NCBI GenBank assembly: GCA_046734335.1 | Contig: JBKPRA010000018.1 | Span: forward strand, 1-64,000 | DNA: 64,000 nt | Direction: 5' to 3' | Source: DATBLE01 sp046734335 | GTDB lineage: Bacteria; Actinomycetota; Thermoleophilia; Gaiellales; Gaiellaceae | Shown here: one piece after another, positions 40,817 through 50,132 of the stretch | Position numbering within the stretch: position 1 is the first letter of the stretch | How the letters are laid out: each line of letters starts with the position of its first letter | Position numbers and translations under genes: made by a program | Notes under the pieces: generated by a model | The model's input: the letters and a program-made list of their open reading frames with translations, nothing else | Databases searched by the model: none | Told to the model about the DNA's origin: nothing

Positions 40817-42446
40817 CCTCCGGATCGAGAATCTCGTCCTGATCCGCCGCGCGGACCTGCCGTTTGCGCCCGGGTTGAACGTCATCACCGGCGAGACCGG
40901 CGCCGGCAAGACCATCCTCGCGCAGGCGATCGGCCTGTTGCTCGGCGCCAAGGGCGACGCGGCGCAGGTCGGAGCAGGCGGGGCCGAGTCCTACGTCGAG
41001 GCCGAGTTCGACCTTCCGGAGGGGCTGCTCGAGGAGGAGCTCTTTGCACCGCTCCGCGAGCTGCGGCCGGACGACGAGGAGGGCGTCGTGCTCGCGCGGC
41101 GGATCTCCGGGGAGGGAAGGACGCGTGCATACGCGTGGGGGCGCAGCGCAGCGCGAGAGGACGTCGCGGCGCTCGGCGAGCGGCTGCTGGCGATGTCCGG
41201 CCAGTTCGAGCAGCGCCGGCTCGCCCGTCCGGCCTACCAGCTGTCTGTCCTCGACGCGTTCTGCGGCGAGGAGCAGCTGAGCCGGCGTGCCGGAGCCCGG
41301 ACGGCCTGGCGCGAGCTCGGCGCGGCCAGGCGGCGGCTGGAGGAGCTGACCCGCGGCGCGGCTGCCTCGGAGGCCCGTCTCGCCGAGCTGCGGGCGCTGG
41401 TCGAGGACACGGACGGGCTCGAGCCGGGCCAGGAGGATGCCCTCCGCGAGGAGCGCGAGCGCCTACGGCACCTGACCGAGCTACTGGAAGGAACCGCGAC
41501 CGCCGCGGAGGCGCTCGACCCGGAGGAGGGCGAGGGGGCGGCCGGGCTCACCGCTGTCGCCGAGCGGGCACTCGCTCCCGTCGAACGCCTCGCCCCGGAG
41601 CTCCAGAAGGCGGCCGACGAGCTTCGGGATGCCGAGCTGCGCCTGCGCGAGGCGGCCAGCGCGCTGCGTTCCTTCCTGTCGGTGCTGGAGGCAGACCCGG
41701 GCCGGCTGGAGGAGGTCGAGTCGCAGCTCGAACGAATCGCCGACGCGCGACGGCGCTTCCGGTGCGAGTCGCTTGACGAGCTGCTCGCCCGCGCTGCCGA
41801 GGCGAGGAGCGAGCTCGAGGCGCGCGACCTGGGCGCGGATCCGGTCGCAGCCGCCGAGGAGGCGGTCGAGCGAGGCGAGGTGCGCGCGCGCGAACTCGCG
41901 CGCGAGCTGCACGACGCACGCGCGGCGGCGGCGGGACGGTTCGCGGTGGCCGTTGCGGGGGAGCTCCAGGGGATGGGGATGGGCGACGGCGAGTTCACCG
42001 TCGAGCTGAGAGAGCGCGAGCCGGGTGCGACGGGAAGCGACGACGCGGTGTTCTTGATCAGGCCGAACGCCGGGCTGCCGTTCGGTCCGGTGGCGGAGAC
42101 CGCGTCCGGCGGCGAGCTCTCCCGCGTTGCTCTTGCGATTGCCGCGGTCGGCGGCGGCGAGACGATGGTCTTCGACGAGATCGACGCCGGCATCGGCGGC
42201 ACGACCGCCCACGGCGTGGCGGAGACGCTGTCACGGCTCGCCGGCCGTGCGCAGGTGATCACGATCACCCACCTGCCGCAGATCGCGAGCCGGGCCGACC
42301 GGCACTTCAGGGTCGAGAAGGTCCCGGGCGACCCGACGCACACGAGGATCGAGGAGCTCGGCCCGGACGAGCGGAGGAACGAGCTCGAGCGGATGCTCGG
42401 CGGGCGCGAGTTCCTGGCGACCGTGGCGGAGGACGAGCGTGGCTAG
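40806..42446 (+). CDS. recN: DNA repair protein RecN
   Basis: A 546-aa SMC-like ATPase acting in double-strand-break repair. N-terminal Walker A GETGAGKTIL, long Glu/Arg/Ala-rich coiled coils (residues ~160-360), and C-terminal signature SGGELSRVALAIA with Walker B MVFDEIDAGIGGTTA and a THLPQIASRAD segment. TTG start inside the end of nadK. The protein is of normal length. Confidence 0.94.
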   Translation: MLRSLRIENLVLIRRADLPFAPGLNVITGETGAGKTILAQAIGLLLGAKGDAAQVGAGGAESYVEAEFDLPEGLLEEELFAPLRELRPDDEEGVVLARRISGEGRTRAYAWGRSAAREDVAALGERLLAMSGQFEQRRLARPAYQLSVLDAFCGEEQLSRRAGARTAWRELGAARRRLEELTRGAAASEARLAELRALVEDTDGLEPGQEDALREERERLRHLTELLEGTATAAEALDPEEGEGAAGLTAVAERALAPVERLAPELQKAADELRDAELRLREAASALRSFLSVLEADPGRLEEVESQLERIADARRRFRCESLDELLARAAEARSELEARDLGADPVAAAEEAVERGEVRARELARELHDARAAAAGRFAVAVAGELQGMGMGDGEFTVELREREPGATGSDDAVFLIRPNAGLPFGPVAETASGGELSRVALAIAAVGGGETMVFDEIDAGIGGTTAHGVAETLSRLAGRAQVITITHLPQIASRADRHFRVEKVPGDPTHTRIEELGPDERRNELERMLGGREFLATVAEDERG

Positions 42447-43578
42447 CCTGGTCGAGTTCACGGGCCCGGCTCGACTCGACCGCCGGACGAAGCGCCTCGT
42501 CCACCGTCTGGGCGAGGACGACGTCGCGATCGTCGACCATGCCGATCTCGACCGTGTGACCGCCGAGGAGCTGCTCGAGACCGGCGTTCGCGTCGTCGTC
42601 AACGTGTCGGAGTCGCTGTCCGGCCGGTTTCCGAACATCGGGCCGCTCCTGCTCGTCCGCAGCGGCGTGACCCTGATCGACGTCGCCGGCTCGGACCTGT
42701 TCGACGAGGTCACCGAAGGCGAGCAGCTGACCGTGCGCGGCGCGAGCGTCTTCCGGAACGGGACGTGTCTCGCCCGCGGCCGTGCGCGTGAGGAGCGCGA
42801 GCTCGAGCGGGCCCTCTCCGACCAGCGCAGCCGGGTGACCGAGTCGCTGTCCGAGTTCGCGGAGAACACACTCGAGCATCTGCGGGCCGAGGGCAGCCTG
42901 CTCGTCGAGGGGATCGACTTCCCGCAGCTGAAGACGCGCTTCCGGGACCGCCATGCGCTGATCGTCGCCCGGGGCCCGGGCCACAAGCGTGACCTGCGGA
43001 TCGTGCGGCCGTACGTCAGAGACTTCAAGCCGGTGCTGGTGGGCGTCGACGGCGGCGCCGACGCGCTGATCGAGGCCGGCTACAAGCCGAACGTGATCGT
43101 CGGGGACATGGACTCGGTCTCCGACGCCGCTCTGAAGAGCGGTGCCGAGCTGCTCGTGCACGCGTACCGCGGCAACGGGGACGCGCCCGGCGCAGCGCGC
43201 GCGCAGGCGCTGGGAGTGCCGTTCGAGGTCGTGCCCGCGATGGGCATCAGTGAGGACGTCGCGCTGATGCTCGCCTACGAGAAGGGCGCAGAGCTGATCG
43301 TCGCCGTCGGGACGCACTTCAACCTGATCGAGTTCATGGAGCGGAACCGCGCCGGGATGTCGTCGACGTTCCTGACGCGCTTGCGCGTGGGTGAGATCCT
43401 CGTCGACGCGAAGGGCGTATCCCGGCTCGTCTCACGGCGGGTCGGCCTGTGGCCGCTGGTCGCGCTGGGGGTGACGGGCCTCGGCGCGATCGTGGTCGCC
43501 GTGATCGCCTCCCCGGGGGTCGAGCATCTGATCCAGCTGATCGTCCTGCGGGTCCGCGACTGGCTCGGCCTCGGCTGA
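42439..43578 (+). CDS. steA: SteA-like cytokinetic ring protein
   Basis: A 379-aa protein with a thiamin pyrophosphokinase-like catalytic fold (GVDGGADALIEAGYKPNVIVGDMDSVSD) and a C-terminal transmembrane segment (about residues 335-355), matching SteA of corynebacteria, a protein linked to septation and peptidoglycan. It starts in the recN end (8-bp overlap). The usual partner steB lies 0.7 kb further on, after a strong hairpin and an SRPBCC gene. Confidence 0.9.
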   Translation: MASLVEFTGPARLDRRTKRLVHRLGEDDVAIVDHADLDRVTAEELLETGVRVVVNVSESLSGRFPNIGPLLLVRSGVTLIDVAGSDLFDEVTEGEQLTVRGASVFRNGTCLARGRAREERELERALSDQRSRVTESLSEFAENTLEHLRAEGSLLVEGIDFPQLKTRFRDRHALIVARGPGHKRDLRIVRPYVRDFKPVLVGVDGGADALIEAGYKPNVIVGDMDSVSDAALKSGAELLVHAYRGNGDAPGAARAQALGVPFEVVPAMGISEDVALMLAYEKGAELIVAVGTHFNLIEFMERNRAGMSSTFLTRLRVGEILVDAKGVSRLVSRRVGLWPLVALGVTGLGAIVVAVIASPGVEHLIQLIVLRVRDWLGLG

Positions 43579-43581
43579 AGA

Positions 43582-43608
43582 CGCGGGAGAACCCATGGTT
43601 CTCCCGCG
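43582..43608 (+). terminator. 12-bp hairpin after steA
   Basis: CGCGGGAGAACC (43582-43593) and GGTTCTCCCGCG (43597-43608) form a perfect 12-bp stem with loop CAT, 3 bp after the steA stop. No T-tract follows. It resembles the hairpin at 61638-61660. It probably ends the long efp/accC-recN-steA transcript. The 204 bp between it and the next gene show nothing recognisable. Confidence 0.6.
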
Positions 43609-43812
43609 GGCCCTCACCTTCGCCTGCTCGCTCGCATCGCCTGCTGTCGGCCAACGGTTGTGTGCCGCGCCCGCACATGTCGGGCGCGGCGGCGAACAGC
43701 CGATCGACGAGCGCCGCTCCGTTTCTGCGCAGGACTCTCGTAACCCCGCGACAATCGCATCTGTGGGACCCGGGACCGCGCTGAGGCCGTCACAGCGCCG
43801 ACGGCGGCGCCG

Positions 43813-44232
43813 GTGAAGGTCACCGCCTCGCGCGAGCTGCTCGCCCCCCGGCCGGACGTCTGGGACTTCCTCGGCGAGCCGTTCCACCTCGCCGACTGGT
43901 GGCCCGGCATCGCGGGCGTCCAGCCGGACCGCCGGGGCTCGGCCGCCGGCGCCCGCTGGCAGGTGACCGCCGGCCACGAGCCGACGCTGCTGCGCCGGCC
44001 GGAGGCAAGCGGCACGGTGGTCGTGACCGCGTCCGACCGGCCCTCGCTCTTTGCCTTCCACCTGACCGGCGAAAAGCTCGACGTGCGTGTCGACCTGGAG
44101 GCCACCGCCCCCGACCGGACCCGCGCGACGATCACGGTCGAGGGGCCCTGGCTGATCGCCTTCCGCCGGACGCTGGCGCGAAGGGCGGCCGGTCGCCTGC
44201 ATGCGCTGTGCCAGACTGCGGCGAGCATCTAA
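43813..44232 (+). CDS. SRPBCC-fold (START-like) protein
   Basis: A 139-aa protein with the helix-grip pattern of SRPBCC/polyketide-cyclase-like proteins: VTASRELLAPRPDVWDFLGEP followed by a DWWPG motif, beta-strands around residues 60-110 (ATITVEGPWLIA) and a C-terminal helix. Such domains bind hydrophobic ligands; the ligand is unknown. GTG start. It separates steA from steB. Confidence 0.7.
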   Translation: MKVTASRELLAPRPDVWDFLGEPFHLADWWPGIAGVQPDRRGSAAGARWQVTAGHEPTLLRRPEASGTVVVTASDRPSLFAFHLTGEKLDVRVDLEATAPDRTRATITVEGPWLIAFRRTLARRAAGRLHALCQTAASI

Positions 44233-44288
44233 CCCGCCGCGCCGCCGGGCAAAGCCCGCCGGCGCGCGAAAGGCGGGCACTCTGACCC

Positions 44289-45179
44289 ATGTTCGATCTC
44301 CGCTACCACGTCGCCTCGCTCGCGGCCGTCTTTCTCGCCCTGATCATCGGGATCGTCGTCGGCGTGGGCATCTCCGGGAAGGGGTTCGTCTCCGACAGCG
44401 AGCGGTCGCTCTTCAACGAGCGGATCGCCGACCTGAAGAGCCGCCTCGACTCGGCGACCAAGCGCAGCGCCGACCTGACCCGGTCACAGCGGGCCGCGCA
44501 GGCGTTCGTGGAGGACGCGTATCCGTCGTTGATGAACGGCCGCCTGACGGGAACGAACGTCGGCCTCGTGTTCGCGGGCAGGATCGACCGACGCGTCCGG
44601 TCGCTGGTCGAGCAGACGCTCGGCGACGCTGGAACGGGCCCTCCGCTCCGGGTTCGGGCGCTGAAGCTGCCGGTCGACGTGCCCGCGCTGCGGCGGGCCC
44701 TGAAAGGACGGCCCGCGCTGGCCGCACTGGCGAACCAGAGGAAAATCGGCGAGCTCGGCCGCCGGCTCGGGAGCGAGATGGTCTCCAAGCCGGACAGCGT
44801 CCTGTGGCAGGCGCTCTCCGCCGATCTCGTCGAGGAGCGCGCAGGCAACGACTCCGCTCCCGCCGACGCCGTCGTCGTCGCGCGCAGCGTCCCGCCGCAG
44901 AGCGGTCCGACCTCCCGCTTTCTGGCGGGGTTCTACCGTGGGCTCGCGTCGGCGGGCGTTCCTGCGGTCGGGGTCGAGGTGACGAGGCCCGGGACATCGT
45001 CCGTCGACGCGTTTGCCAAGCACGACCTGGCCACGGTGGACGACCTGGATTCGCAGTCCGGCCGGCTCGCGCTCGCGCTCCTGCTCGCGGGCGCGCTGCC
45101 GGGGCAGTACGGCGTGAAGAAGACCGCGCAGGACGGTGTGCTGCCCGAGATCCCGCCTGCCGTTCCCGCGGGTGGCTGA
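44289..45179 (+). CDS. steB: SteB/MctB-family copper-transport or cell-envelope protein
   Basis: A 296-aa protein with one N-terminal transmembrane helix (VASLAAVFLALIIGIVVGVGI) following the MFDLRYH start, a short coiled coil (LFNERIADLKSRLDS), and a C-terminal Rossmann-like extracellular or cytosolic domain. This is the MctB/SteB family (DUF3186) that partners SteA. It is preceded by GC hairpins (about 44240-44278) and overlaps the next gene. Confidence 0.85.
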   Translation: MFDLRYHVASLAAVFLALIIGIVVGVGISGKGFVSDSERSLFNERIADLKSRLDSATKRSADLTRSQRAAQAFVEDAYPSLMNGRLTGTNVGLVFAGRIDRRVRSLVEQTLGDAGTGPPLRVRALKLPVDVPALRRALKGRPALAALANQRKIGELGRRLGSEMVSKPDSVLWQALSADLVEERAGNDSAPADAVVVARSVPPQSGPTSRFLAGFYRGLASAGVPAVGVEVTRPGTSSVDAFAKHDLATVDDLDSQSGRLALALLLAGALPGQYGVKKTAQDGVLPEIPPAVPAGG

Positions 45180-46380
45180 ACGCCTGTCGATCCTGATCGC
45201 CGCCCGCGACGAGGAGGTTCGGATCGGGTCGGCGATCGAAGCCCTCCGCACGCAGTTCCCCGACGCCGACGTGATCGTCGCCGACGACGGCTCGCGCGAC
45301 CGAACCGCTGCGACGGCCGAAGCGGCCGGCGCTCGGGTCCTGCGACTGCCGCGGCGCGGCAAGGGACAGGCACTGACGCTGGCCGAGCGGGCCGCGCCGG
45401 ACGGCGCGCTGCTCCTCTGCGACGCCGACCTGAGTGGCGATCTTGGGCCGCTGCTCGCCGGCGACGCCGATCTCGCCGTCGCCGCGTTCGCGGAGCGCCA
45501 GGGAGGCGGCTTCGGCCTGGTCAAGCGTACGGCCGCAGCGCTGATTCGGCTGGGCGCCGGGCGAGAGCTGCGGGAGCCGCTCTCGGGCCAGCGCGCGCTG
45601 ACGCCGGCCGCACGACGAGCGTGCTTCCCGCTCGCTGCCGGCTTCGGCTGCGACGCCCGGATGACCCACGACGCTCTTCGAGCGAGCCTCACCGTGGAGG
45701 AGATCGAGCTCGCGCTGCGTCATCGGGCAACCCGCCGTGACCTTCGCGGCTTCCTCCATCGCGCGCGGCAGCTGCGCGACGTACTCCTCGCGTTCGGGCC
45801 GGGCGCGACCAACCACCGCGGCCTCCGGCTCCCGCTGGTCGGCTGGATCGTGGGCGCGGTCGAGCCGCGCGTGTCGCCGGTCGCTGCCATCGGCCTCGCC
45901 GACGATCTTTTCGCCGGGCCGGAGCGCGGGGCCGCGGCTCACCTCCGGGCCGGGCGCACGACCGGTGTCCTCAAGCTCGTCGGCATCCCGCTCTTCGGCC
46001 TCCTCGCCACGCGCAGCGTCCGCGGCGCGCTGTTGATCGGCCTCGCCGCCAACGCGCTCAACCAGCTCGACACGAAGCCGGGGCGGGCACTCAAGGCCTA
46101 CACACTGGCGGCGTTGCCTCTTCGGGCACCACTTCTGCCCGCCGTCATGCTCGCGCCTTACGATCTTCGGGAGATGGCGATGCTCGGGGACTCGGGGTCG
46201 AACGCGCTGGGGGCCATGCTAGGCTTGAGTTCCGTGAAGCGATTCACGGGGCAGGGGCAGTGGCTGGCGATCGGAGCGCTGGCGACCCTCAACCTCCTCG
46301 GTGAGCTCACCTCGGTCGGCAGGGCGATCGAACGGACGCCGGTGCTCCGCGACCTCGATGCCGCTGGGCGGCAGGCGTGA
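45172..46380 (+). CDS. Glycosyltransferase 2 fused to PNPT (WecA/MraY-like) membrane domain
   Basis: A 402-aa protein. Residues 1-225 are a GT-A domain (AARDEEVRIGSAIEAL, VIVADDGSRDRT, LLCDADLS) typical of dolichyl-phosphate-mannose-type family 2 enzymes. Residues 230-400 look like a shortened polyprenyl-phosphate sugar-phosphotransferase: NHRGLRLPLVG, IGLADDLFAGPE, NALNQLDTKPG and GDSGSNALGAMLGL, with several hydrophobic helices. The usual first transmembrane segments and some acidic ligands look reduced, so the second half may only bind lipid. Neighbours are steA/steB and pyrG. Confidence 0.75.
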   Translation: MAERLSILIAARDEEVRIGSAIEALRTQFPDADVIVADDGSRDRTAATAEAAGARVLRLPRRGKGQALTLAERAAPDGALLLCDADLSGDLGPLLAGDADLAVAAFAERQGGGFGLVKRTAAALIRLGAGRELREPLSGQRALTPAARRACFPLAAGFGCDARMTHDALRASLTVEEIELALRHRATRRDLRGFLHRARQLRDVLLAFGPGATNHRGLRLPLVGWIVGAVEPRVSPVAAIGLADDLFAGPERGAAAHLRAGRTTGVLKLVGIPLFGLLATRSVRGALLIGLAANALNQLDTKPGRALKAYTLAALPLRAPLLPAVMLAPYDLREMAMLGDSGSNALGAMLGLSSVKRFTGQGQWLAIGALATLNLLGELTSVGRAIERTPVLRDLDAAGRQA

Positions 46381-48017
46381 GCCAGACCACCAAGTACGTC
46401 TTCGTCACCGGCGGCGTCGTCTCGTCCCTCGGCAAGGGCATCACTGCCGCGTCGCTCGGCCGGCTGCTGAAGGCGCGCGGCCTGAAGGTCGACGTCCAGA
46501 AGTTCGATCCGTACCTGAACGTCGACCCGGGCACGATGAGCCCCTTTCAGCACGGCGAGGTCTTCGTCACCGAGGACGGCGCCGAAACCGACCTCGACAT
46601 CGGCCACTACGAGCGCTTCCTCGACCAGAACCTCGCGCGGAACGCCAACCACACGCAGGGTGGGATCTGGGACCGTGTCCTTCGCCGGGAGCGCAAAGGC
46701 GACTACCTCGGCAAGACCGTCCAGGTGATCCCGCACATCACCGACGAGATCAAGGACCGAATCCGGCGCTCGGCCGAGCAGTCGGACGCCGACGTGGTGA
46801 TCAGCGAGATCGGCGGGACGGTCGGCGACATCGAGTCGTTGCCGTTCCTGGAGGCGATCCGCCAGTTCCGGCGCGAGGCCGGCGCGGAGAACGTCCTCTA
46901 CGTCCACGTCACGCTCGTCCCGTACGTCGATTCGGCGGGGGAGCTGAAGACCAAGCCGACGCAGCACTCCGTGAACGAGCTCCGGCGCATCGGTATCCAC
47001 CCCGACGTCGTCGTCTGCCGCTCGCGCGATGTGATCTCCCCCGATGTGCGCGAGAAGATCGCGCTCTTCGCCGACGTCGAGCCGGACGACGTGATCGCGA
47101 ACGAGGACGTCTCCGACGTCTACCTCGTCCCGGCTGCGCTCCAGGCGCAGGGCATGGACGACCTCGTCTGCCGCAAGCTCGGGCTGCCCGACGGGCACGC
47201 CGACCTCGGCGAGTGGCTCGACCTGACCGAGCGGATCCAGCAACGCGAGGTCGAGGTGACGATCGGCCTCGTCGGCAAGTACGTGAAGCTGCACGACGCC
47301 TACCTCTCCGTACACGAGGCGCTCAAGCACGCGGGCATCCACCACGGCTGCCACATGCGCGTGCGCTGGGTCGACGCCGAAGGAATGTCGCTGGAAGAGG
47401 CGCTCCATGAGCTCGAAACCGTGGATGGGGTCCTGGTACCCGGCGGCTTCGGGTCGCGCGGCTGGGAAGGCAAGATCCTCGCCTGCCGCGTCGCGCGAGA
47501 GCATTCGATCCCCTACCTCGGGATCTGCCTGGGCATGCACGTCGCGGTCTCGGAGTTCGCGCGCCACGTCGTCGGTCTCGAGGGCGCGAACTCGACCGAG
47601 ATGGATCCCGAGACGCCGTTCCCCGTCATCGACCTGCTCCCCGAGCAGAAGGAGGTCGAGGACCTGGGCGGCACGATGCGCCTTGGCGCGCAGGCGGTCG
47701 AGATCGCCGCCGGGACGCGCACGCACGAGACGTACGGCGAGCCGGTCATCCACGAGCGCCACCGTCACCGCTACGAGGTGAACAACCACTACCGCCAGCA
47801 GATCGTCGACTCCGGCCTCGTCATCTCGGGCACGTTCCAGGAGGGTCGGCTGGTCGAGATCGTGGAGTTGCCCGACCATCCCTGGTTCGTCGCCAGCCAG
47901 TTCCACCCGGAGTTCAAGTCGCGCCCGACCAGGCCGGCGCCGCTCTTCCGCGAGTTCGTCGGCGCCGCCCACGACCGCGCCCGCGCGAGATTGGGCGTCA
48001 CCGCCGCGAGAAGCTGA
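46377..48017 (+). CDS. pyrG: CTP synthase
   Basis: A 546-aa enzyme aminating UTP to CTP with glutamine. The synthetase domain (residues 1-270) has TGGVVSSLGKGI, QKFDPYLNVDPGTMSP, SEIGGTVGDIES and QHSVNELRRIGI. The glutaminase domain has the nucleophile Cys in GICLGMH and the His/Glu pair in SQFHPEFKSRP. GTG start with GTGA overlap. It is followed by the M20 peptidase after 17 bp. Confidence 0.97.
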   Translation: MSQTTKYVFVTGGVVSSLGKGITAASLGRLLKARGLKVDVQKFDPYLNVDPGTMSPFQHGEVFVTEDGAETDLDIGHYERFLDQNLARNANHTQGGIWDRVLRRERKGDYLGKTVQVIPHITDEIKDRIRRSAEQSDADVVISEIGGTVGDIESLPFLEAIRQFRREAGAENVLYVHVTLVPYVDSAGELKTKPTQHSVNELRRIGIHPDVVVCRSRDVISPDVREKIALFADVEPDDVIANEDVSDVYLVPAALQAQGMDDLVCRKLGLPDGHADLGEWLDLTERIQQREVEVTIGLVGKYVKLHDAYLSVHEALKHAGIHHGCHMRVRWVDAEGMSLEEALHELETVDGVLVPGGFGSRGWEGKILACRVAREHSIPYLGICLGMHVAVSEFARHVVGLEGANSTEMDPETPFPVIDLLPEQKEVEDLGGTMRLGAQAVEIAAGTRTHETYGEPVIHERHRHRYEVNNHYRQQIVDSGLVISGTFQEGRLVEIVELPDHPWFVASQFHPEFKSRPTRPAPLFREFVGAAHDRARARLGVTAARS

Positions 48018-48019
48018 TC

Positions 48020-48025
48020 TAGCAT
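48020..48025 (+). promoter_or_regulatory. -10 box TAGCAT before the M20 peptidase
   Basis: TAGCAT lies 9 nt before the ATG at 48035, close to the pyrG stop. Confidence 0.35.
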
Positions 48026-48034
48026 CGCCCCGCG

Positions 48035-49141
48035 ATGGGCGTGCTCGACCTCTTTCTCGACCTCGCCGCCCTGCCGACTCCGCCCGGCGAGGAACGGACG
48101 GTCGCCGACCGCGTCACCGCGGAGCTGCGCCGCCTCGGGCTCGAGGTCGTCGAGGACGGCGCGGGTGCGGAGATCGGCTCGAACGCCGGAAATCTGTACA
48201 CGCGGCTGGAACCGACGGCGGAGGGGACGCCGCTCTTCCTCTGCTCGCACATGGACACGGTGCCGCCGACCGGCCCGATCGAGCCGGTCGTCGAGGACGG
48301 CGTCGTCAGGAACACGGGCGGGACGATCCTCGGTGCGGACAACAAGTCCGCGGTCGTCGCGATGGTCGAGACCGCCCGGCGGGTGGTCGAGGAGCGAATC
48401 CCGCACGCGGGCCTCGAGCTCCTGTTCACGCCGAAGGAGGAAGTCGGCCTGCGCGGTGCTCAGGCGTTCGACTCCTCGCGGCTCCACGCCCGCGTGGGCT
48501 ATGTGTACGACCAGGCCGGGCCGATCGGCGAGGTGATCCTCGGCGCCCCGCACTCGATGATCATGGAGATCACCTTTGTCGGCCAGTCCGCCCACGCCGG
48601 CATGGCACCGGAGGAAGGGCGCTCTGCGATCGCTGCCGCCGGCCGTGCGATCGCCGACATGCGGCTCGGGCGGATCGACGAGGAGACCTCCGCCAACGTC
48701 GGCGTCATCCAGGGCGGCGTCGCTCGCAACATCGTCCCCGACCGCTGCATCCTGAACTGCGAGGCGCGGTCCCACGACGAGCGGAAGCTCGCAGACGCCG
48801 TCCAGGAGATGCTCGACGCGTGCTCGTTCGCCGCCTCCCTGGCCGGATGTGAGGTCGAAGCCGAGGTGACCCGCGGCTTCCACGGCTACCGCTTCGCGAA
48901 GGCAGACGAGCCGGTGAGGATCGCCGAGGCCGCGCTCCGCCGGACCGGGCACGAGCCCACCTATGCGCTCTCGGGCGGCGGGGCAGACGCCAACGTCTTC
49001 AACATGCGCGGCCTCGCGTGCCTGAACCTCGCGAACGGGATGGCCGAGATCCACACGCCGCAGGAGCACATCGCCGTCGCCGACCTCGAGGACATGGTGG
49101 AGGTCACGCTCGCCCTGCTGGCAGAGGCGCGTGGCGCTTAG
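48035..49141 (+). CDS. M20-family metallopeptidase (PepT-like)
   Basis: A 368-aa two-domain aminopeptidase. CSHMDTVPP supplies a metal His and Asp, GADNKSAVVA the bridging Asp, TPKEEVGLRGA the catalytic Glu pair; the lid/dimerisation domain (about residues 180-280) has GQSAHAGMAPEEGRSAI, and IHTPQEH the last His. It resembles tripeptidase T and related peptidases. A role in peptide turnover is likely. It overlaps the DUF3866 gene by 11 bp. Confidence 0.87.
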   Translation: MGVLDLFLDLAALPTPPGEERTVADRVTAELRRLGLEVVEDGAGAEIGSNAGNLYTRLEPTAEGTPLFLCSHMDTVPPTGPIEPVVEDGVVRNTGGTILGADNKSAVVAMVETARRVVEERIPHAGLELLFTPKEEVGLRGAQAFDSSRLHARVGYVYDQAGPIGEVILGAPHSMIMEITFVGQSAHAGMAPEEGRSAIAAAGRAIADMRLGRIDEETSANVGVIQGGVARNIVPDRCILNCEARSHDERKLADAVQEMLDACSFAASLAGCEVEAEVTRGFHGYRFAKADEPVRIAEAALRRTGHEPTYALSGGGADANVFNMRGLACLNLANGMAEIHTPQEHIAVADLEDMVEVTLALLAEARGA

Positions 49142-50096
49142 CCTCCGCCGCGGCACGGTCACGGCGGTGCTGGAGCGCCAGGACGGTCTCGCGCGGATCG
49201 AGGTGGACGGGACGCCCTGTGTCGCGTATCCGCAGCTGACAGGCCCGGTCGCGCTCGGTGACGAGGTGGTGGTGAACACGCAGGCACGCGACCTCGCTCT
49301 CGGCTCCGGCGGCTTCGACGTCCTCTACCTGAACCTGACCCGCGGTCTCGGGCTCGGCGGCGAGCCGGACGCCCACGTGATGAAGCTGCCCTACACGCCG
49401 GGGCAGTTCGCCGCTCTACACGTCGAGGAACTGGAGGGGCTCGACGATTCCGTCCTCGGAGGCATGCCGGTCGTGTGCTGCTCGCTGCACAGCCAGGTCG
49501 CGCCCGTCTGCGCGGCGCTGACCCGGCTGCGGGTCGCATACGTGCAACTCCCGGGCGGCGCACTTCCGGTCGCGCTTTCCGACGCGATCCGCGTCCTCGA
49601 GGAGCGCGGCCTGGTCGGCCTCACGGTGTCGGTCGGGGCGTGCTTCGGTGGTGATCTCGAGAGCGTTACTCCGTGGTCGGCGCTCGCGCACGTTCGGAGC
49701 CGAGGCTACGAGGTAGCCGTTGTCGCCATCGGCCCAGGCATCGTCGGAACCGCGTCGATGTACGGTCACGGCGGTCTCGCGGCGGTCGTTGCAGCGAACG
49801 CCGCGACGGCGTTGGGCGGCAGGCCGGTGGTGGTCGCTCGCGTCTCCGACGCAGATCGTCGAGAGCGCCACCGTGGGATCAGCCACCACACCGAGACGAT
49901 CCTGAGGCTCTGTTTCGGCGAGGTGCTGGTCGCCGACGACGAACAGGGCCGGGGCTGGCAGCGCGCATGCGCAGGACTGCCGCTCTCGCACATGGGCCGC
50001 GGCCCGAACGAAGACCCCGCGTTCTTCGCTGCGGCGTTCGCGGCGGGGCGGCTCGCGCGCGGACTGGTCGTCCCGGCGGGAGCCCCGTCCGAGTGA
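49131..50096 (+). CDS. DUF3866-family protein
   Basis: A 321-aa protein with an N-terminal beta domain (RRGTVTAVLERQDGLARIEVDG) and conserved blocks TRGLGLGGEPDAHVMKLPYTPGQ, VVCCSLHSQVAPV, VGACFGGDLESVTP and GISHHTETIL. The family is widespread in actinobacteria beside ald and pyrG, but its function is unknown. Overlaps the peptidase gene by 11 bp (GTG start at 49131). Confidence 0.82.
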   Translation: MALSLRRGTVTAVLERQDGLARIEVDGTPCVAYPQLTGPVALGDEVVVNTQARDLALGSGGFDVLYLNLTRGLGLGGEPDAHVMKLPYTPGQFAALHVEELEGLDDSVLGGMPVVCCSLHSQVAPVCAALTRLRVAYVQLPGGALPVALSDAIRVLEERGLVGLTVSVGACFGGDLESVTPWSALAHVRSRGYEVAVVAIGPGIVGTASMYGHGGLAAVVAANAATALGGRPVVVARVSDADRRERHRGISHHTETILRLCFGEVLVADDEQGRGWQRACAGLPLSHMGRGPNEDPAFFAAAFAAGRLARGLVVPAGAPSE

Positions 50097-50118
50097 GGCT
50101 CACATTCGACCGCGTTGC

Positions 50119-50124
50119 TACGCT
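50119..50124 (+). promoter_or_regulatory. -10 box TACGCT before the 174-aa gene
   Basis: TACGCT lies 8 nt before the GTG at 50133. Confidence 0.35.
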
Positions 50125-50132
50125 CGGCCCGC

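Noticed and set aside
43579..43812. Small open frames in the gap after steA
   Set aside because: None has a start signal, coding-like composition or coupling to neighbours; the gap appears to be terminator and upstream region only.
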